A DNA stretch of 64,000 nt from Planctomycetota bacterium (GCA_026184295.1 JAHCJK010000004.1:1-64000), one strand, 5' to 3'; counted from the first letter of the stretch, positions 52,513 to 61,536 are shown. Translations and numbers: made by a program. Notes: a model not told the origin generated them from the letters alone.

Positions 52513-52693
52513 GGCATCCTCCCTTCCTGCGTGGCAATGGTAATCTATCATCTAGGACGCAGGTGCACCAACCCGAATTCAAGCGTTCGCGGACGCGTAA
52601 TTTCCGCACATTGCGCGCAAAGTTCTTGAGCTTAACCGCGTTTGGGGGTATCAAGGAGTTCTCGGAAGCACTCATGTTATAAGGAGGACCGCG

Positions 52694-53500
52694 ATGCCTT
52701 TCGTACGACGCTCGGCCCGGCTCTCCAACGGCCAGAAAGCCCCCGCCACCGAAGCCCCCGACCGCGAAATTCGCCAGAAGATTCTCGCGCATATCCCTTC
52801 CAGTTCCTCGAACGGGCACGGGCAGGCGCTCGGCGTCGAAGTGAAGGACGGCCTGGTCAAGATCGAAGGCACCGTGCGCACCTTCCACGAAAAAGAACGC
52901 CTGCACCGCTTCGTGATGGGCCTGCGCGGCGTCCGCGCCCTGAAGGACCTGGTCCGCGTGGACCCGCTGGAATCGCTCGCCGACCGCCAGGTCGCGCTGC
53001 TCGTCCGCCAGGCGCTCGACGCGCGTTCGGAACTGCCGCCGGGCACCGTGAGCGTGCACTGCCGCTCCGGGGTCTGCTCGCTGGTGGGCCACGTGCGCAC
53101 GGCCGAAGAGAGCATGATCGCGGAAAAGGTCGCGCGCCACACCCGCGGCGTGAAGGAATGCGTCAACGAACTGACCGTGGACCCGCTCGACGAGGTCAGC
53201 GACGAGGCCACCGCGAAGGCGGTCAAGAGCGCGCTCTCGTACTGCACCGACTTCGACATCGATTCGATCGCGGTCTCCTGCGCCGACGGCAAGGTGGTCC
53301 TGCGCGGAGTCGTGCCTTCGATCCTGGACCGCTCCCTGGCCGAAGAAGTGACGCGCATCCAGAACGGCGTCCGCGCCGTCGAAAACCACATCCAGGTCGC
53401 GACCCACGCGAAGCTCGATCCGATCACCGTCTGCGACAACAGCCGCCGCAACACCCGCCGCATCGCGCGGGCCTCGGTGCGCCGCAGCCAGCGCAGGTAA
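52694..53500 (+). CDS. Triple BON-domain protein
   Basis: 268 residues with three BON-like modules: REIRQKILAHIPSS, then LVKIEGTVRTFHEKERL; LLVRQALDARSELPPG, then VCSLVGHVRTAEESMIAEKV; and AVKSALSYCTDFDIDSI, then VVLRGVVPSILDRSLAEEVTR. Each ends with the GV(R/K) turn. BON domains bind phospholipid or other ligands and occur in periplasmic OsmY-like proteins. Here there is no signal peptide, and the C-terminal tail is basic (RRNTRRIARASVRRSQRR), suggesting a nucleic-acid or membrane surface contact. An excellent AAGGAGG site precedes ATG 52694. The ribBA gene begins 16 bp later. Confidence 0.75.
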   Translation: MPFVRRSARLSNGQKAPATEAPDREIRQKILAHIPSSSSNGHGQALGVEVKDGLVKIEGTVRTFHEKERLHRFVMGLRGVRALKDLVRVDPLESLADRQVALLVRQALDARSELPPGTVSVHCRSGVCSLVGHVRTAEESMIAEKVARHTRGVKECVNELTVDPLDEVSDEATAKAVKSALSYCTDFDIDSIAVSCADGKVVLRGVVPSILDRSLAEEVTRIQNGVRAVENHIQVATHAKLDPITVCDNSRRNTRRIARASVRRSQRR

Positions 53501-53516
53501 GCGCGACGCGCCACGC

Positions 53517-54824
53517 ATGGCCACGACCAAGAAACGCGCCAAGTCCTCCCGTCCCGTTGCTTCGGAACTGCTGAAGGCCGCGGGCAGCGCCCTGCCCGAC
53601 CCGGCCAACACGCCCTTCTCCACGATCCCCGAAGCGATCGAGGAACTGCAGGCCGGGCGCATGATCATTCTCGTGGACGACAAGGACCGCGAGAACGAAG
53701 GCGACCTGGTCTTCGCCGCCGAAAAAGTCACCAAGGAAGCGATCGCCTTCATGGCCGTCAAGGGCCGCGGGCTCGTCTGCCTGGCCATGACCGAAGGCGA
53801 CTGCGACCGCCTTCAGCTCCCGCTCCAGTCCCAGGCGAACTCTTCCAAGTTCGGCACGGCCTTTACCGTCTCCATCGAAGCGCGCGATGGCGTCACCACC
53901 GGCATCAGCGCCGCCGACCGCGCCCACACCATCCGCACCGCCATCGACCCGAAGAGCCGCCCCGAGGACCTCGCGCGGCCGGGGCACGTCTTTCCCCTGC
54001 GCGCGCGCGCCGGCGGCGTGCTCGTGCGCGCCGGGCAGACCGAAGGCAGCGTGGACCTGTGCCGCCTGGCCGGCCTGCGCCCGAGCGCCGTGATCTGCGA
54101 GATCATGAACGACGACGGCACGATGTCGCGCCTCAGCCAGCTCGAACTCTTCGCCGCCGAACACAAGCTCAAGATCGTCAGCGTCGCCGACCTGATCGAA
54201 TACCGCCGCGACCACGAAAAGCTCGTCGAGCACGTCGTGGACGTCGCGATGCCGACCAAGTTCGGCGAGTTCCGCCTGCACGTCTACCAGTCGAAGGTCG
54301 GCGACGAGCACCACCTTGCGCTGGTCAAAGGCGACATCCATCCCGGCAAGACGCAGCGCGACGCGGTGCTCGTGCGCGTGCACAGCGAATGCCTGACGGG
54401 CGACGCCTTCGCCAGCCTGCGCTGCGACTGCGGCGCGCAGTTGCACGCCGCGATGGCGCAGATCGCCGAGGCCGGCCGCGGCGTGGTGCTGTACATGCGC
54501 CAGGAAGGCCGCGGCATCGGGCTGGTGAACAAACTCAAGGCGTACAAGCTGCAGGAGGAAGGCAAGGACACCGTCGAGGCCAACCAGGCGCTGGGCTTCA
54601 AGCCCGACCTGCGCAAGTACGGCATCGGCGCGCAGATCCTCTTCGACCTCGGCCTGCGCAAGCTGAAACTGCTCACCAACAACCCGCGCAAGATCGTAGG
54701 CCTGAGTTCCTTCGGCCTTGAGGTCGTGGACCGCGTGCCGCTGCAATCGAAGGCCGTGAAGCAGAACAAGAATTATCTGAAGGCGAAGAAGGAAAAGCTG
54801 GGGCACTTCCTGCACGACATCTAG
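53517..54824 (+). CDS. ribBA: Bifunctional 3,4-dihydroxy-2-butanone-4-phosphate synthase / GTP cyclohydrolase II
   Basis: 435 residues. The N-terminal RibB half (about 35-235) has [43 protein letters not shown] and [11 protein letters not shown]. The C-terminal RibA half (about 240-435) has the zinc ligands in [18 protein letters not shown] and [18 protein letters not shown], and ends with [12 protein letters not shown]. Together they make both riboflavin precursors. The usual fusion order and length are kept, plus a 20-residue basic N-terminal extension. No FMN riboswitch is upstream, since the BON gene ends only 16 bp earlier. Confidence 0.96.
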   Translation: MATTKKRAKSSRPVASELLKAAGSALPDPANTPFSTIPEAIEELQAGRMIILVDDKDRENEGDLVFAAEKVTKEAIAFMAVKGRGLVCLAMTEGDCDRLQLPLQSQANSSKFGTAFTVSIEARDGVTTGISAADRAHTIRTAIDPKSRPEDLARPGHVFPLRARAGGVLVRAGQTEGSVDLCRLAGLRPSAVICEIMNDDGTMSRLSQLELFAAEHKLKIVSVADLIEYRRDHEKLVEHVVDVAMPTKFGEFRLHVYQSKVGDEHHLALVKGDIHPGKTQRDAVLVRVHSECLTGDAFASLRCDCGAQLHAAMAQIAEAGRGVVLYMRQEGRGIGLVNKLKAYKLQEEGKDTVEANQALGFKPDLRKYGIGAQILFDLGLRKLKLLTNNPRKIVGLSSFGLEVVDRVPLQSKAVKQNKNYLKAKKEKLGHFLHDI

Positions 54825-54835
54825 GCGCGGCGCGT

Positions 54836-55103
54836 ATTCACCACAGAGATCGCAGAGCACGCAGAGAACTGCCTACAACATTTTGGATTTTCGATTGGGG
54901 ATTTTCAATTTTAGATTCACGCTGCGCGCTATCTTTTCCTACCGCACCACAATGCCCAACCACTTCAATGCCCAACCACTTCGTTCCACTCTCCGCGCCT
55001 CCGCTGCGAATTGCCCTCATAATCGGAAATCCGAAATCGAAATCGAAAATCAAAAATGCCGTTCGTAGTTCTCCGTGTCCTCTGTGCTCTCTGTGGTGAA
55101 TAA
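54836..55103. repeat. Composite inverted-repeat element
   Basis: Left arm 54836-54915 and right arm 55020-55103 are imperfect inverted copies. The outer part is ATTCACCACAGAG with further CAGAG units at 10-12-bp spacing (GCAGAGCACGCAGAGAACT on one side). The inner part is made of GATTTTCGATT-type AT-rich repeats. The middle holds a tandem 16-bp direct repeat, AATGCCCAACCACTTC, at 54951-54966 and 54967-54982. This explains the whole 285-bp gap between ribBA and the next gene. Confidence 0.85.
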
Positions 55104-55109
55104 TGGCAG

Positions 55110-56393
55110 TCACGCCCGCGGCGCCCCCATCTTGCGGTACACCTGCTTGCCCCAATCCAGATCGTCCACCATGTAGATCGACGCGCCCATCAGCCAGTCC
55201 TTGCCGCGCTTCATGTGTTCCACGATCGCGCGCTGGACGCTGGACTTCTGCGGGTTTGCGGCGAGGTTCTCGCGGTCGAACTTCTCGTCGAAGACGCGCT
55301 GGATGTGCTGGAAGTCGCTCGCGCCCCGGTGCGGATAGAGGAACCATTCGCGCAGCCACTGGACGATGTTCGCGTCCGGCTTCAGGTAGTCCTCGAACTG
55401 CGCGTCCAGCAGCCACGACGAACAGACGAAGGCTTTGAATGGCCGTTCGGGGAAATGCTTGGGGAAAAATTCCGCCGCGCGCCGGAACGACGCGCCGCAT
55501 TCCTCGAAGGTCATCGGCCCCGTCGCGGCGATGTGCACGCCCAGCGTCGGATCGAACTGCGCGAGCACGCAAGTCCATTCGGCGGCGGGCAGTTCGAGCA
55601 ACTCCTTCTTCAACACGCCGCGCACGGGATCGACGGGGTTGCCGCGGATCGTCTTCGTGTCGCAGGTGAACGTGCTCTCCCAGGCGTTGGGATCGTGGCG
55701 GCCGTTGGCGCCGTCGAAGTAGCCGTCGCTCCGGAAGCGCAGCCCGGGGCTCGCGAACATCGCCACGCGGCGGTCGCGCTTGTTGCGGAAGACGTAAAAG
55801 CGCCCGCTGAACGGGTGCGTCTCGAACTGCAGCCGCCCGAGCTTGAAGAGTTTTCCGCCGAAGTGGTTGGAGAGCCAGCCGCGGTGCTCGCAGCCCCACT
55901 TGCCGTTCAGGCGCTTGTATTCGTTCGTCCAGAGTTCCAGGTCGCTGAGCGTATCGAGCGAGACGTCGTCGGGGATGCCGCGTTCGGCGTGGAACTTCCG
56001 GATCGCGGGGACGCAGGTGAGCAGCACCGCCGCGTAAAAGAGCCGCCCGGGTTCGCCGAGCGCCTCCGGCAGGTTCGGCCAGTGGCTCACTTCGCACGCG
56101 CCGCCCCACGGGCTGGACGACATCTGCGCGTGGCAGTGCCACGCCAGGCGCATCAGCGCAGGGTTCTTCCGCAATTCGGGCAGAACGCCCGTAATGGCCG
56201 CCCCGGCCTCGCTCTTGAAAAGCCCCAGGCGTACCGCGGCGCTGATGTCCGCGAGCTGTTCGGCGCCAAAGGCTGAACGGTAACTCCTCTGCGTCTCCGC
56301 CCACTCCTTCTTGAAGGAGTCGGTAGGCGCGGGCAACCCCAGCGAGGCAAACGCCAGCACCGGATCGGCCATCGTCGTGTCGTGTTCGCTCAT
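55110..56393 (-). CDS. Acyltransferase-like protein with GNAT-like C-terminal domain (tentative)
   Basis: 427 residues, no signal peptide. An N-terminal helical domain (about 1-120) is followed by a second domain with IPDDVSLDTLSDLELWTNEY, WGCEHRGWLSNHFGGKLFKL and GRLQFETHPFSGRFYVFR. The L-W-x9-G-W-x4-HGWL-x-HF-G-LF-LGRLQF pattern is what I recall for bacterial proteins with an N-acyltransferase N-terminal domain plus a GNAT-like C-terminal domain, found in several PVC genomes. Catalysis is not established. It has a strong GWLSN/CVLAQFDP beta-sheet signature, but no DUF number can be confirmed here. Monocistronic, between two repeat elements. Confidence 0.6.
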   Translation of the reverse strand: MSEHDTTMADPVLAFASLGLPAPTDSFKKEWAETQRSYRSAFGAEQLADISAAVRLGLFKSEAGAAITGVLPELRKNPALMRLAWHCHAQMSSSPWGGACEVSHWPNLPEALGEPGRLFYAAVLLTCVPAIRKFHAERGIPDDVSLDTLSDLELWTNEYKRLNGKWGCEHRGWLSNHFGGKLFKLGRLQFETHPFSGRFYVFRNKRDRRVAMFASPGLRFRSDGYFDGANGRHDPNAWESTFTCDTKTIRGNPVDPVRGVLKKELLELPAAEWTCVLAQFDPTLGVHIAATGPMTFEECGASFRRAAEFFPKHFPERPFKAFVCSSWLLDAQFEDYLKPDANIVQWLREWFLYPHRGASDFQHIQRVFDEKFDRENLAANPQKSSVQRAIVEHMKRGKDWLMGASIYMVDDLDWGKQVYRKMGAPRA

Positions 56394-56576
56394 GCCGAAC
56401 GTGTTACCGCAAATCGCCGTGGGCGCAACGCGCGAGGCCCTTTACGCCGGCCGCGCACGGAGCCTTCGTTATGGAAAGCGAACGGGGGCAACAGGGAACA
56501 GTGGACAGAGAACTGCGGACGGCGGAGGACATGCCGTAGCATGCGTGGCTGGTTCCGGAATTCTTCAGGATCGACA

Positions 56577-56777
56577 GATGGACGAGCCGCGGAGCGGCGG
56601 AAGAGGTTAGCCCACGGCGTAAGCCGTGGGAGCGAGGCACCCCCCGTGGTCGAGCCCCGGAGGGGCGAAAGATCGCGCCGCTGTCGCCCCTCCGGGGCTG
56701 GCACCTGAATAATCGCCTGGTTCCCACGGCTTACGCCGTGGGCTAAATACTTTCGCCCGCTCCGCGGGCTCGTCCAC
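56577..56777. repeat. Symmetric five-hairpin inverted-repeat element
   Basis: Arms 56577-56640 and 56712-56777 are inverted copies, each with two hairpins: CCGC-GGA-GCGG and CCCACGGC-GTAA-GCCGTGGG on the left, mirrored as CCCACGGC-TTAC-GCCGTGGG and CCCGC-TCC-GCGGG on the right. The centre is a 16-bp perfect stem (56653-56668 with 56684-56699) around a 15-base loop. The rest of the 537-bp gap (56394-56930) has no gene I can support. Confidence 0.88.
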
Positions 56778-56842
56778 GGATTCCTCGTCCGCCCACCAAG
56801 AGTTGGCTCGGCGAGCGGCAGCAGCGGCTTCGCCGCCATTCT

Positions 56843-56875
56843 TTAAAAGAAAAGAGCAGCGCTTGCGCGCTGCTC
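56843..56875 (-). terminator. Intrinsic terminator of the 56931 gene
   Basis: GAGCAGCGC-TTGC-GCGCTGCTC (56854-56875). Read on the minus strand it is followed by a TTTTCTTTTAAAG tract (56841-56853). It lies 55 bp past the stop codon. Confidence 0.85.
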
Positions 56876-56930
56876 CTTCCCTGACCCCTGAATCCTGATC
56901 CCTGATCCCTGCCGTTCGCCGCCGCGAACA

Positions 56931-58043
56931 TCAATCGTCCAGCGCCATCGGCCCCAGCCCGGCGGGAAGCGGCTCGGGGCGCCTGTAGGGCGCGGCGATC
57001 TTCACGAAGGCGCCCTTCTTGCCGCTGCCGAGGAAGGCGTGCATGATCTCGAGGACGTGGAGCGCGTTTTCGCCCGTCGCGCGGTGCGGGCGGCCGCTGC
57101 GAATCGCGTAGGCCATGTCCACGACGCCGATGCCCCACTTGCCGCCGCCGTCGTGGCCATGGGTGAGCTTCACCTCCTGCCACTCCTTCTCGCCGGCCTT
57201 GCGCAGCTTTACCGGGCCGCCCAGGCTGTTCGGGTCGGGCATGCTCAGCGTGCCTTCGGTGCCGTACACTTCGATGCGCGGCAGGTTGGCGTGCCAGACG
57301 GCGAAGCTCGTCACCATCGTCGCCACCGCGCCGCTCTTGAATTCCACGATGCCGGTCACGTGATCGGGCGTCTCGACCTTGATCGTCGTGCCCTTCTTCG
57401 GTTCGCTGGTGATGGTGCGTTCTGGGCGCTGGATCGTGGCCGAACCCGCGACGCGCCTGGCCGGCCCGAGCATGTTCAGCAGCGCGGTCAGGTAGTACGG
57501 CCCCATGTCGAACATCGGCCCGCCGCCAACCTTGTAGTAGAACTCCGGATCGGGATGCCAGCTCTCGTGCCCGGGGCTCATCATGAACGCGGTGGCGCTG
57601 AGCGGCTGGCCGATGGCGCCTTCGTCGATCAGCTTGCGGCAGGTCTGCAGGCCGCCGCCGAGGAACGTGCCCGGCGCGCAGCCGGTGCGGACCTTGGCCT
57701 TCTTCGCTTCGGCGACCATCTTCTGGCCGTCGGCGAGCTTCACCGCGAAGGGCTTTTCGTTGAAGAAGTGCTTCTTGGCCTTGATCGCCTGGAGCGCGAC
57801 TTCGGCGTGCGCGGCCGGAATCGTCAGGTTCACGACGATCTCGATCTCGGGATCGGCGAGCAGGTCCTTCACCGTGCAGGCCTTGGGGACGAAGTATTCG
57901 TCGGCGCGGGCCTGGGCGCGCTTGAGGTCGATGTCCGCGACGGCGGCGACTTCGAGGATGGGAAAGGACTGCGCGGTCATGAGGTACGCGCGGCTGATGT
58001 TGCCGCACCCGACGATGCCGATCTTGACGCGTTGCTTGCCCAT
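56931..58043 (-). CDS. Gfo/Idh/MocA family oxidoreductase, stand-alone
   Basis: 370 residues. IGIVGCGNISRAYLM is the cofactor turn and FFNEKPFAVKLADG the catalytic Lys segment; TGCAPGTFLGGGLQTCRKLI, and a GPYYLTALLNMLG segment where other members have their His. This set is the type common in planctomycete sugar degradation. It is monocistronic with its own terminator. It has no transporter, regulator or epimerase next to it, unlike the other Gfo/Idh genes in the window. ATG 58043 is preceded by an AGGAG-like site. Substrate unknown. Confidence 0.88.
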   Translation of the reverse strand: MGKQRVKIGIVGCGNISRAYLMTAQSFPILEVAAVADIDLKRAQARADEYFVPKACTVKDLLADPEIEIVVNLTIPAAHAEVALQAIKAKKHFFNEKPFAVKLADGQKMVAEAKKAKVRTGCAPGTFLGGGLQTCRKLIDEGAIGQPLSATAFMMSPGHESWHPDPEFYYKVGGGPMFDMGPYYLTALLNMLGPARRVAGSATIQRPERTITSEPKKGTTIKVETPDHVTGIVEFKSGAVATMVTSFAVWHANLPRIEVYGTEGTLSMPDPNSLGGPVKLRKAGEKEWQEVKLTHGHDGGGKWGIGVVDMAYAIRSGRPHRATGENALHVLEIMHAFLGSGKKGAFVKIAAPYRRPEPLPAGLGPMALDD

Positions 58044-58194
58044 GATGAAGGGTTTCTCCTGGGGTCTGGTTGGAAGGGGAAAAGCCTAGCGCAATTCGGT
58101 CGGTGGAAAACGGAAGAATCCGGGGCGCGCCCGGATAGCATGACGACTGGATGTACACGGATGTACGCCGGTATCGAGGCGCGAAACGGTGGCC

Positions 58195-58419
58195 ATGCCG
58201 CGGTATCAGTTCACGCTCACGACGGCCCTGATCGTCCTGGTCGGGACGGCCGCCGGCATCGGCGCGCTCGCGCTCTACTACGAACAGTTCACGCCGCAGC
58301 CGAAGAACATCGTACTGACGCTGACGGTAGGCGCGCTGGTCCTGGGCTTGAGCGAGTACCTCCGCGCGCGCCGTAGGCCGCCCTCCAACGACCACGACAA
58401 GCCCCCCGCCCCTCGGTAA
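58195..58419 (+). CDS. Small double-helix membrane protein
   Basis: 74 residues with two hydrophobic helices, TALIVLVGTAAGIGALALYY and NIVLTLTVGALVLGLSEYL, and a basic, Pro-rich tail (RARRRPPSNDHDKPPAPR). The helices span nearly the whole protein. ATG 58195 is chosen; a GTG two codons earlier with GAGG nine bases upstream is an equally possible start. It may be functionally unrelated to the ECF sigma gene 47 bp downstream. No family recognised. Confidence 0.45.
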   Translation: MPRYQFTLTTALIVLVGTAAGIGALALYYEQFTPQPKNIVLTLTVGALVLGLSEYLRARRRPPSNDHDKPPAPR

Positions 58420-58466
58420 CATGCAGCAATTGGCGTCCGTTTGGGCTCAAGGATAGCGTGCACACG

Positions 58467-59090
58467 ATGGCTGCCGAGGCCCATCGCGAGGACCCCGCCA
58501 CCGCCCGCACGCCCGCGGCCGCGGACGGTTCCGCACGCCCCGACGCGCCCGCCCTGCCCTACTCCTACGAAGCCGACGCCGCCTGCGTGCTGGCCGTCCG
58601 CGCCGGGCAGCAGGAACGCTTCGAAGAACTCGTCGAACGCTACCAGAAGGCCGTCTACGCGGTGACGCTCTCCTATATAAAGGATGCGCAGCGCGCCGAG
58701 GACCTCGCGCAGGAAGTCTTCGTCAACGCCTTCACCAACCTGGCGCAGCTCCGCGAACCGAACCGCTTCTTCCCGTGGCTCCTGCAGATCGCGCGCAACC
58801 GCAGCTACCGCGAAGCGCAGCGTTCGTCGGCGCGCCCCGAACAGCCGCTGGGCGAAGGCTTCGATCCGCCCGCGCCCGGCGCGGACCCCGACGCGCAGCG
58901 CGTGGCATGCGTCTTCGCGCTGGTGGAAGAACTGGAAGAGCCCTACCGCACGACGCTGCTCTGCAAGTACCAGCAGGGGCTGAGCTGCAAGGAGATCGCG
59001 GAGCGCGAAGGCGTGCCGATCGGGACGATCACCAGCCGCCTGACGCGCGCGCTGGCGGTCCTGCGCACGGCTCTGGGACAATCCTCATGA
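58467..59090 (+). CDS. ECF-type RNA polymerase sigma factor
   Basis: 207 residues. An N-terminal Ala/Pro-rich extension of about 40 residues precedes region 2 (FEELVERYQKAVYAVTLSYI, RAEDLAQEVFVNAFTNLAQL and FPWLLQIARNRSY), and region 4 follows (LEEPYRTTLLCKYQQGLS, CKEIAEREGVPIGTITSRL). The layout is that of sigma-E-like ECF factors. The upstream GTG 58458 may also start translation, since AAGGA is closer to it. The stop overlaps the start of a 34-codon ORF (ATGA), and the FecR-like gene follows. It likely controls an envelope-stress or uptake regulon. Confidence 0.9.
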   Translation: MAAEAHREDPATARTPAAADGSARPDAPALPYSYEADAACVLAVRAGQQERFEELVERYQKAVYAVTLSYIKDAQRAEDLAQEVFVNAFTNLAQLREPNRFFPWLLQIARNRSYREAQRSSARPEQPLGEGFDPPAPGADPDAQRVACVFALVEELEEPYRTTLLCKYQQGLSCKEIAEREGVPIGTITSRLTRALAVLRTALGQSS

Positions 59091-59191
59091 ACACGTGCAT
59101 CTCAGCCCCCGGGAACCGCTTGGAAGAACGCGCCGAGCCGCGATTCTTCCCAATTTCGTGCAGCAAAGGCCTCCGCCGGGGCTCTAGTTGA
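59087..59191 (+). CDS. 34-codon ORF coupled to the sigma factor stop codon
   Basis: ATG at 59087 overlaps the sigma TGA by ATGA, and the frame ends at TGA 59189-59191, just before the Shine-Dalgarno of the FecR-like gene. The peptide MNTCISAPGNRLEERAEP, then RFFPISCSKGLRRGSS, carries two Cys. Its position and MNxC start resemble the beginning of a small zinc-binding anti-sigma factor, but the HxxxCxxC signature is missing. It may be a remnant, a coupling leader or chance. Confidence 0.35.
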   Translation: MNTCISAPGNRLEERAEPRFFPISCSKGLRRGSS

Positions 59192-59205
59192 CCAAGAGGA
59201 CGGAC

Positions 59206-60414
59206 ATGAGCATTCGCGACCAAAACCCGAACCTGACGCCCGCCGAAGCGCGCTTGGCCGAGTTGCATCTGCGCAGAAAATGGGGCGAGGCGCTCAGCGA
59301 AGCCGAAGCCGCCGAACTTTCTGCGGCCGCGCCGGAAACCCTGCGTCTCCTCGAGGAACTCGACCGCGCCTCTGTGGCGCTCGAAACGGCCGCGAGCACG
59401 GCGAAGCCGTCCGCGAACTTTGCCAAGAAGGTGATGTCGGCGCTTCCGGCCAAGGCCGTGCCGGTGGGCGACGGAGCCCTTTTCGTGGCCCGGAAGTCCG
59501 GAGGCGGACACTTCTGGATGGCGACGGCCATCGCGGCGATGGTGGCGCTCGCGGTCACGGTCGCGCTGACGCTGTGGCGGACGCCCAGCGGCGGCGTCAC
59601 GGCGAAGAACGACGCGGGCCCGGTGCTGGTGAAGGGCCAGTTGACCGACGCCGGCGGCCGGGCGGTGACGCAGATCGCGGCCGGGCAGACGTACCGCACG
59701 GGCGCCAACGACGTGGTGCTGAAGGTGAGCGACCAGTCGCTGCTGCGGATCACGCCGCATACCGAATTCGAAGCGCTGCCGACGGAGAATCAGAGCGTCA
59801 AGCGCGGGCTGCATCTGCGCAAGGGCGCGCTGTACGCGAAGGAATCGGGCCCGCAGCCGCTGCTGGTGCGCGCGCCGGCCTTCGACACCGAAGTGGAAGA
59901 CGGCGTGGCCTGGGTGATGCAGGACGAACTCGAAGGGGAAAGCACGCTGCCGGCGCAGAGCGTGGTGCTGGTCTTCAAGGGCACGGCGCTGGTCCACGTC
60001 GCGGGCGAAGTCCTGACCGTCGGCGAGGGCGAACTGTACGTCGCGGGCGCGCCGGTCGAACCGCTGCACGTCTTCCTTGAAAACGCGCCGCAGGCCGCGG
60101 CGGCCGAAGAAGGCACGCCCGAGTCGATGCAGCAGCGCCGCAAGCGCTACCGCGAAGTGATCGACGGGTACCGCGCGGACTTGAAGCTGCTGGACAGCGA
60201 ACTGGAAAACGTCACCGATCCGGGCCGGCTGAAGGAGATCAAGGCGCGCCGCGAGCGCGTCCACGCGCTCCTGAAGGCCCACCGCGACCGGCTGGACACG
60301 ATGACCAGCGCCGGAGACGAGGAACGTCCCGCGAAGCAGCGTTCGCTGCGGCGCACGATCGAGAAAGTCAGGGAAGGCCAGCAGGGATTCACCGACCCGG
60401 CCACGTGGATGTGA
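59206..60414 (+). CDS. FecR-like membrane protein, likely anti-sigma or signal-transducing partner
   Basis: 402 residues. The cytosolic N-terminus (about 1-100) is charged and helical: LTPAEARLAELHLRRKWGEA, then LSEAEAAELSAAAPETLR. One membrane helix lies near residues 105-125 (MATAIAAMVALAVTVALTLW). A periplasmic FecR-type domain follows (about 140-290), with VLVKGQLTDAGG, TGANDVVLKVSDQSLLRI and LHLRKGALYAKES. The C-terminal 110 residues are strongly coiled-coil and basic/acidic (RYREVIDGYRADLKLLDSEL). ATG 59206 has AGAGGA upstream. The order sigma then FecR-type gene suggests that it holds and releases the ECF factor. Confidence 0.72.
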   Translation: MSIRDQNPNLTPAEARLAELHLRRKWGEALSEAEAAELSAAAPETLRLLEELDRASVALETAASTAKPSANFAKKVMSALPAKAVPVGDGALFVARKSGGGHFWMATAIAAMVALAVTVALTLWRTPSGGVTAKNDAGPVLVKGQLTDAGGRAVTQIAAGQTYRTGANDVVLKVSDQSLLRITPHTEFEALPTENQSVKRGLHLRKGALYAKESGPQPLLVRAPAFDTEVEDGVAWVMQDELEGESTLPAQSVVLVFKGTALVHVAGEVLTVGEGELYVAGAPVEPLHVFLENAPQAAAAEEGTPESMQQRRKRYREVIDGYRADLKLLDSELENVTDPGRLKEIKARRERVHALLKAHRDRLDTMTSAGDEERPAKQRSLRRTIEKVREGQQGFTDPATWM

Positions 60415-60470
60415 CCGCGGGCGGGCGGAACCGGGAGCCTTTTTTCAGGAAACCATAAGGGAGGTGTGCG

Positions 60471-61481
60471 ATGGGTTGGAAGCCGTGGGTTGGCGCCGGG
60501 CTGTGCGCGGCACTGGCGTTCGGGTATTCGGGGCTGCGCGCCGAAGAAGGCAAGGAAGCCAAGGAAGGGAACAAGGACGGCGCCAAACGCGAGCGCCCGC
60601 AGCGCGGCGGCGACAACAACGGCGGCGGCCGGCGCGGCGGTCCCGGCGGGCAGGGCGGATTCGGCGGCTTTGGCGGATTCGGCGGCGGCCCGGGTGGGTT
60701 CGGCGGGCGCGGCGGACTGGAACGCATGCTCGACGGTGCGCTGGGCATCGAGTCCGGCGTCAAGGTGGACCAGCTTTCGTACGGCGAATCGCGCCGCCTG
60801 GTCACGCGCGTGCCCGTCGGCGGCATCGACAGCCTGAACGACTTCGCCGACGGCTGGAAGGTCGAAGACATCTACACCGTCACCGACGAACAGTCGAAGG
60901 CCTTGACCGGCCTGCGCGACGAGTACAAGACGGAACTCGAGAAGCTCCAGAAGCAGCTCGACGAGGCCAACGCCGCGATCGCGACCCAGGTGAAGGCGCT
61001 GCGCGAGAAGTACGAACTGCGCGCCAACGACGTCCTGACCGGCGAAGCCAAGGGCGAGAAGGAAAAGCTCGACGCGCTGGCCAAGGAATACACCGGCAAG
61101 CACAAGGAACAGTCGGACGCGAAGAAGACCGAAGCCGAGGACCTGGTCAAGGAAGGCCAGAAGGCCATGACCGAGGCCCGCGAGCAGAACAACTGGAACC
61201 TGATCCAGGAATCGATGCGCAAGGGCGGCGAGTTCATGCGCGCGGTGCGCGAGAAGGCCGACGAGATCAACAAGGAGTACGCCGAGAAGATGAAGGCGAT
61301 TCCGACCGGCGATGCCAAGACGAAGCTGGAAGCCGAACTCCAGAAGCTTGAAAAGCGCGGCCAGCGCGGCGGCCCGGGCGGTCCCGGCGGCAACCAGGAT
61401 CGCGGCGGCCAGGGTAACGGCGGCGGCAACGGAGGCGGCGGCCAGCCGCAGAAGCCCGACGCTCCGCCCGACAACTTCTAA
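60471..61481 (+). CDS. Secreted Gly-rich, coiled-coil protein
   Basis: 336 residues. Signal peptide MGWKPWVGAGLCAALAFGYS with cleavage near LRA. A Gly/Arg/Asn-rich segment follows (RRGGPGGQGGFGGFGGFGGG). A central helical domain of about 200 residues (TDEQSKALTGLRDEYKTELE, KQLDEANAAIATQVKALREK and NWNLIQESMRKGGEFMRAV) has the length and charge pattern of a periplasmic coiled coil, somewhat like LTXXQ/CpxP or Spy proteins, but without their LTxxQ motif. The C-terminus is again Gly/Asn-rich. Strong terminator behind it. Probably an envelope protein controlled by the sigma unit upstream. Confidence 0.6.
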   Translation: MGWKPWVGAGLCAALAFGYSGLRAEEGKEAKEGNKDGAKRERPQRGGDNNGGGRRGGPGGQGGFGGFGGFGGGPGGFGGRGGLERMLDGALGIESGVKVDQLSYGESRRLVTRVPVGGIDSLNDFADGWKVEDIYTVTDEQSKALTGLRDEYKTELEKLQKQLDEANAAIATQVKALREKYELRANDVLTGEAKGEKEKLDALAKEYTGKHKEQSDAKKTEAEDLVKEGQKAMTEAREQNNWNLIQESMRKGGEFMRAVREKADEINKEYAEKMKAIPTGDAKTKLEAELQKLEKRGQRGGPGGPGGNQDRGGQGNGGGNGGGGQPQKPDAPPDNF

Positions 61482-61502
61482 CCGTCCGTAAGCCGAGAAA
61501 TA

Positions 61503-61536
61503 AAAACGGCGGCTGGGGAAACCCAGCCGCCGTTTT
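61503..61536. terminator. Bidirectional intrinsic terminator
   Basis: A perfect 15-bp stem with four A residues on the left and four T on the right, and a GAAA loop (61503-61517 with 61522-61536). It serves both converging genes (the 60471 gene and rplC), lying 22 and 30 bp from their stops. Confidence 0.92.
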
